A DNA stretch of 7,956 bases. Origin: JAAUTS01 sp038250235. Its GTDB lineage: Bacteria; Verrucomicrobiota; Verrucomicrobiia; Methylacidiphilales; JAAUTS01. Below, piece after piece: positions 7,601 through 7,956 of this stretch (positions are counted from its first letter, which is position 1; each line of letters begins with the position of its first letter). Below the pieces are notes generated by a model, which was not told where the DNA came from, searched no databases, and was given only the letters and a program-made list of their open reading frames with translations. The stretch is taken from the NCBI GenBank assembly GCA_038250235.1, contig JBBSCO010000090.1, positions 1 to 7,956 on the forward strand. Reading direction: 5' to 3'. Both the position numbers and the translations under genes were made by a program.

Positions 7601-7696
7601 AACCTGGACATCAGTCCAGATGGAGCCCTGCAGACGGTTGACGGAGGCATTGACACGGTTCGGAATAAGTTGGGGTAAATGGTGTTGTGAGAGCAT
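4655..7696 (-). CDS. Alpha-mannosidase, glycoside hydrolase family 38 (cytosolic class)
   Basis: This 1013-residue retaining glycosidase removes alpha-linked mannose. Its layout matches the long cytosolic GH38 class (animal MAN2C1, yeast Ams1). An N-terminal beta-rich region spans residues 1-240, the catalytic domain about 247-500, the middle helical domain about 510-600, and the C-terminal beta domains about 650-1013. Zinc and catalytic residues are visible: H255 and D257 in GHAHLDLVW, the nucleophile D367 in WLPDVFGYS, and H564 in FHDYIPGSS. D458 in YGDGGGG is a plausible acid/base. There is no signal peptide, so it probably acts in the cytoplasm on imported oligosaccharides. The first ATG is the start: an in-frame TAA lies at 7703-7705, and LIPNRVNASVNRLQ resembles family N-termini. 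No ribosome binding site precedes it. It is convergent with araBAD and so separately transcribed. The exact linkage hydrolysed cannot be told from sequence. Confidence 0.95.
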   Translation of the reverse strand: MLSQHHLPQLIPNRVNASVNRLQGSIWTDVQVLKVEASETRAEQFPLREGMKLRLKPVENNSFWGKLFDQRWCRVVFPKPADKNTWLNWKDQGEATLYIKGQAYFGFNVAHRHCRIPVGTKEIWLQSSCIQSAIWHLEANGMDAGGSYFEGAFLCRRNDDAWEAYHDLKCLLDLALDQRNRENPQVPTTLGAFGLQPLVDKFSPSYRRMLRLMDDAVNVLELKGVPAFRKSMVAAYGELRSEKTFIHCVLSGHAHLDLVWIWPERMGELKAVNIFATADRLMDEYPEFRFAYSQPASYEAVKRREPGLYQKVLNRIRSKKWQATGAMYVESDTIFACGEALARSFMLGQKGFTSINGKPSRLTWLPDVFGYSACLPQIMKQTGVEYFFTTKMTWNAINRFPHSSFIWRGNDGSEVVSHVTQESGYVTHMTVDNVKAPMNAYQQADIHAEYLLPTGYGDGGGGATSDMIERARRLDSLPGMPSMSWDHPEAFFERLAKLRDRLPVHQGECYLEYHRGTFTTHGNLKAAFRGLERALQVAEAASVVTGKRWDMEHAWKRLVFAQFHDYIPGSSVWDVYLEGLPELDAEAEAQLELAGRALSNGKPVASLFNSHAHPVKKWVKNPATGKKVYVSLPALSGTPVDTAVVEQPEAVEVKGSFVSNGSTSFRLNAAGYVESLKLDGEAIPLKASGGLGQLVSYPDRAANFDAWDIDRHVLSMGEVAKDKPVIAPIREGKHRAGFSVTRQVGKKSSATVSYILEAGSPLLHITVDLDWQEPEHLLKMLFPTRYAGVNARFGIPYGSVLRPQVSSGMLAEAMWEVPFSRHLEVFDEGEREGLFLVTEAKYGACVRDGEIGLSLVRSPRVTGLDGHGHAWPKHLTRLKIPSEFSDIGKHHICLALGRYDIELPRERQPAAVAETLFTAPVPYQGKALPSALQSMDGGETLLPAWSMPLDGTSWVLRCNEVSGRRGTTKIKAAAGWKVVASDIQGKALGKAAPAVTVGFTPYQLLSFRFIKQK

Positions 7697-7701
7697 GGCA
7701 G

Positions 7702-7707
7702 ATTATA
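7702..7707 (-). promoter_or_regulatory. Perfect TATAAT box next to the mannosidase start
   Basis: On the minus strand TATAAT is followed by CTGCC and then the ATG. If it works as a -10 element, transcription would start at or within a base or two of the ATG, giving a leaderless message. That would agree with the absence of a Shine-Dalgarno sequence. The best -35-like hexamer, TTGAAT at 7719-7724, is only 11 nt away, which is too close. Support is therefore partial. Confidence 0.35.
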
Positions 7708-7792
7708 GATTTAAGCCGATTCAAGGTGGTGATCCAGCTCATTTTTGTGGCACTTCCAAAAAAATAAAATAATTGAAAGAGCCCTCCTAAAT

Positions 7793-7814
7793 AGTTTCCA
7801 GGCGAAACGAAACT
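7793..7814. promoter_or_regulatory. GTTTC/GAAAC inverted repeat, candidate operator
   Basis: AGTTTC (7793-7798) is mirrored by GAAACT (7809-7814) across 10 nt with a CG at the exact centre. A second GAAAC at 7804-7808 gives an alternative 5-bp hairpin. The site lies about 20-40 nt downstream of the distal minus-strand TATAAT box, a position where a repressor could block transcription. Arms are short, so this is a candidate only. Confidence 0.3.
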
Positions 7815-7832
7815 TTTTACAGACAGCCTGAT

Positions 7833-7838
7833 ATTATA
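7833..7838 (-). promoter_or_regulatory. Distal TATAAT box upstream of the mannosidase gene
   Basis: A perfect minus-strand TATAAT lies in AT-rich DNA about 137 nt before the mannosidase ATG. The -35 region at normal spacing (TTCTTC, 7856-7861) is poor. If used, it would give a leader of roughly 130 nt containing the GTTTC/GAAAC repeat. Confidence 0.25.
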
Positions 7839-7956
7839 TTTTAACTTTAATAGACGAAGAAATGATAAAATTTGGGAAGAGTTATCTTCGCCGAATCCCT
7901 AAAAAAACCTGAAGTTCAAAACTCTTTATGAACAAGTTATTTCTGTATGAATCTGA

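Larger units (their letters stand above)
7697..7956. other. AT-rich region upstream of the mannosidase gene
   Basis: No convincing gene was found in these 260 bp. The region is strikingly AT-rich against the neighbouring coding DNA, with A-runs at 7758-7764 and 7901-7907. It holds two minus-strand TATAAT boxes, an inverted repeat at 7793-7814 and a small hairpin (GAAGA-GTTA-TCTTC, 7876-7889). It is the likely control region of the mannosidase gene, and perhaps of a divergent gene beyond the window. Confidence 0.6.

Noticed and set aside
7611..7742. Upstream ORF of 43 codons overlapping the mannosidase start out of frame
   Set aside because: It has a weak ribosome binding site and unconvincing composition, and most of it lies over the true coding sequence. 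Chance is the simpler explanation.
5024..7772. Several + strand open frames of 80-160 codons opposite the mannosidase gene
   Set aside because: They are antisense to a full-length GH38 protein with intact active-site motifs, and none shows a recognisable domain.
7874..7899. GAAGA-GTTA-TCTTC hairpin with nearby GGGA/TCCC as a terminator
   Set aside because: The stem is short and neither strand has a T-run directly after it.
7928..7956. ATG at 7928 opening a + strand frame (MNKLFLYES) to the window end
   Set aside because: Only nine full codons are visible and no ribosome binding site precedes them, so a gene start cannot be supported.

Overview
The window is a bacterial sugar-catabolism locus. 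It carries a complete L-arabinose operon (araB-araA-araD, + strand) and the 5' end of a divergent LacI-family regulator gene (- strand). A large cytoplasmic-type GH38 alpha-mannosidase gene lies convergent to the operon (- strand). The regulator fragment contains a run reading LALVNANLDREAFLRHPTIP followed by YVEGCRRRAHELGYLLDEFW. I associate this signature with Verrucomicrobiota (Opitutales-like) LacI proteins, so a verrucomicrobial host is my best inference from memory. No rRNA or other phylogenetic marker is present to confirm it. Coding DNA is moderately GC-rich, and the non-coding stretches are visibly AT-rich.

Layout: 1-323 (-) is the LacI-type regulator, cut by the window edge. 324-420 is a 97-bp divergent control region with several short palindromes and the araB ribosome binding site. 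421-2088 is ribulokinase (araB), 2097-3611 L-arabinose isomerase (araA) and 3608-4324 L-ribulose-5-phosphate 4-epimerase (araD). araB and araA are 8 bp apart, and araA and araD overlap by 4 bp (ATGA). 4325-4654 is a 330-bp convergent intergenic region holding two strong nested inverted-repeat structures. 4655-7696 (-) is the GH38 alpha-mannosidase. 7697-7956 is an AT-rich upstream region with two TATAAT boxes on the - strand, one of them only 5 nt from the mannosidase start codon.

Function: AraA converts L-arabinose to L-ribulose, AraB phosphorylates it, and AraD epimerises the product to D-xylulose 5-phosphate for the pentose phosphate pathway. The divergent LacI-type gene is the obvious candidate regulator, in place of the AraC or GntR-type AraR regulators known from enterobacteria and Bacillus. 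The mannosidase has no signal peptide and would trim imported manno-oligosaccharides. Together the genes suggest a polysaccharide-degrading lifestyle. No sugar transporter or secreted arabinosidase lies inside the window.

The protein-coding part is ordinary and well explained. The least explained DNA is the structured segment 4355-4499 between the convergent genes. I found no CRISPR array, tRNA, rRNA, insertion sequence or defence system.
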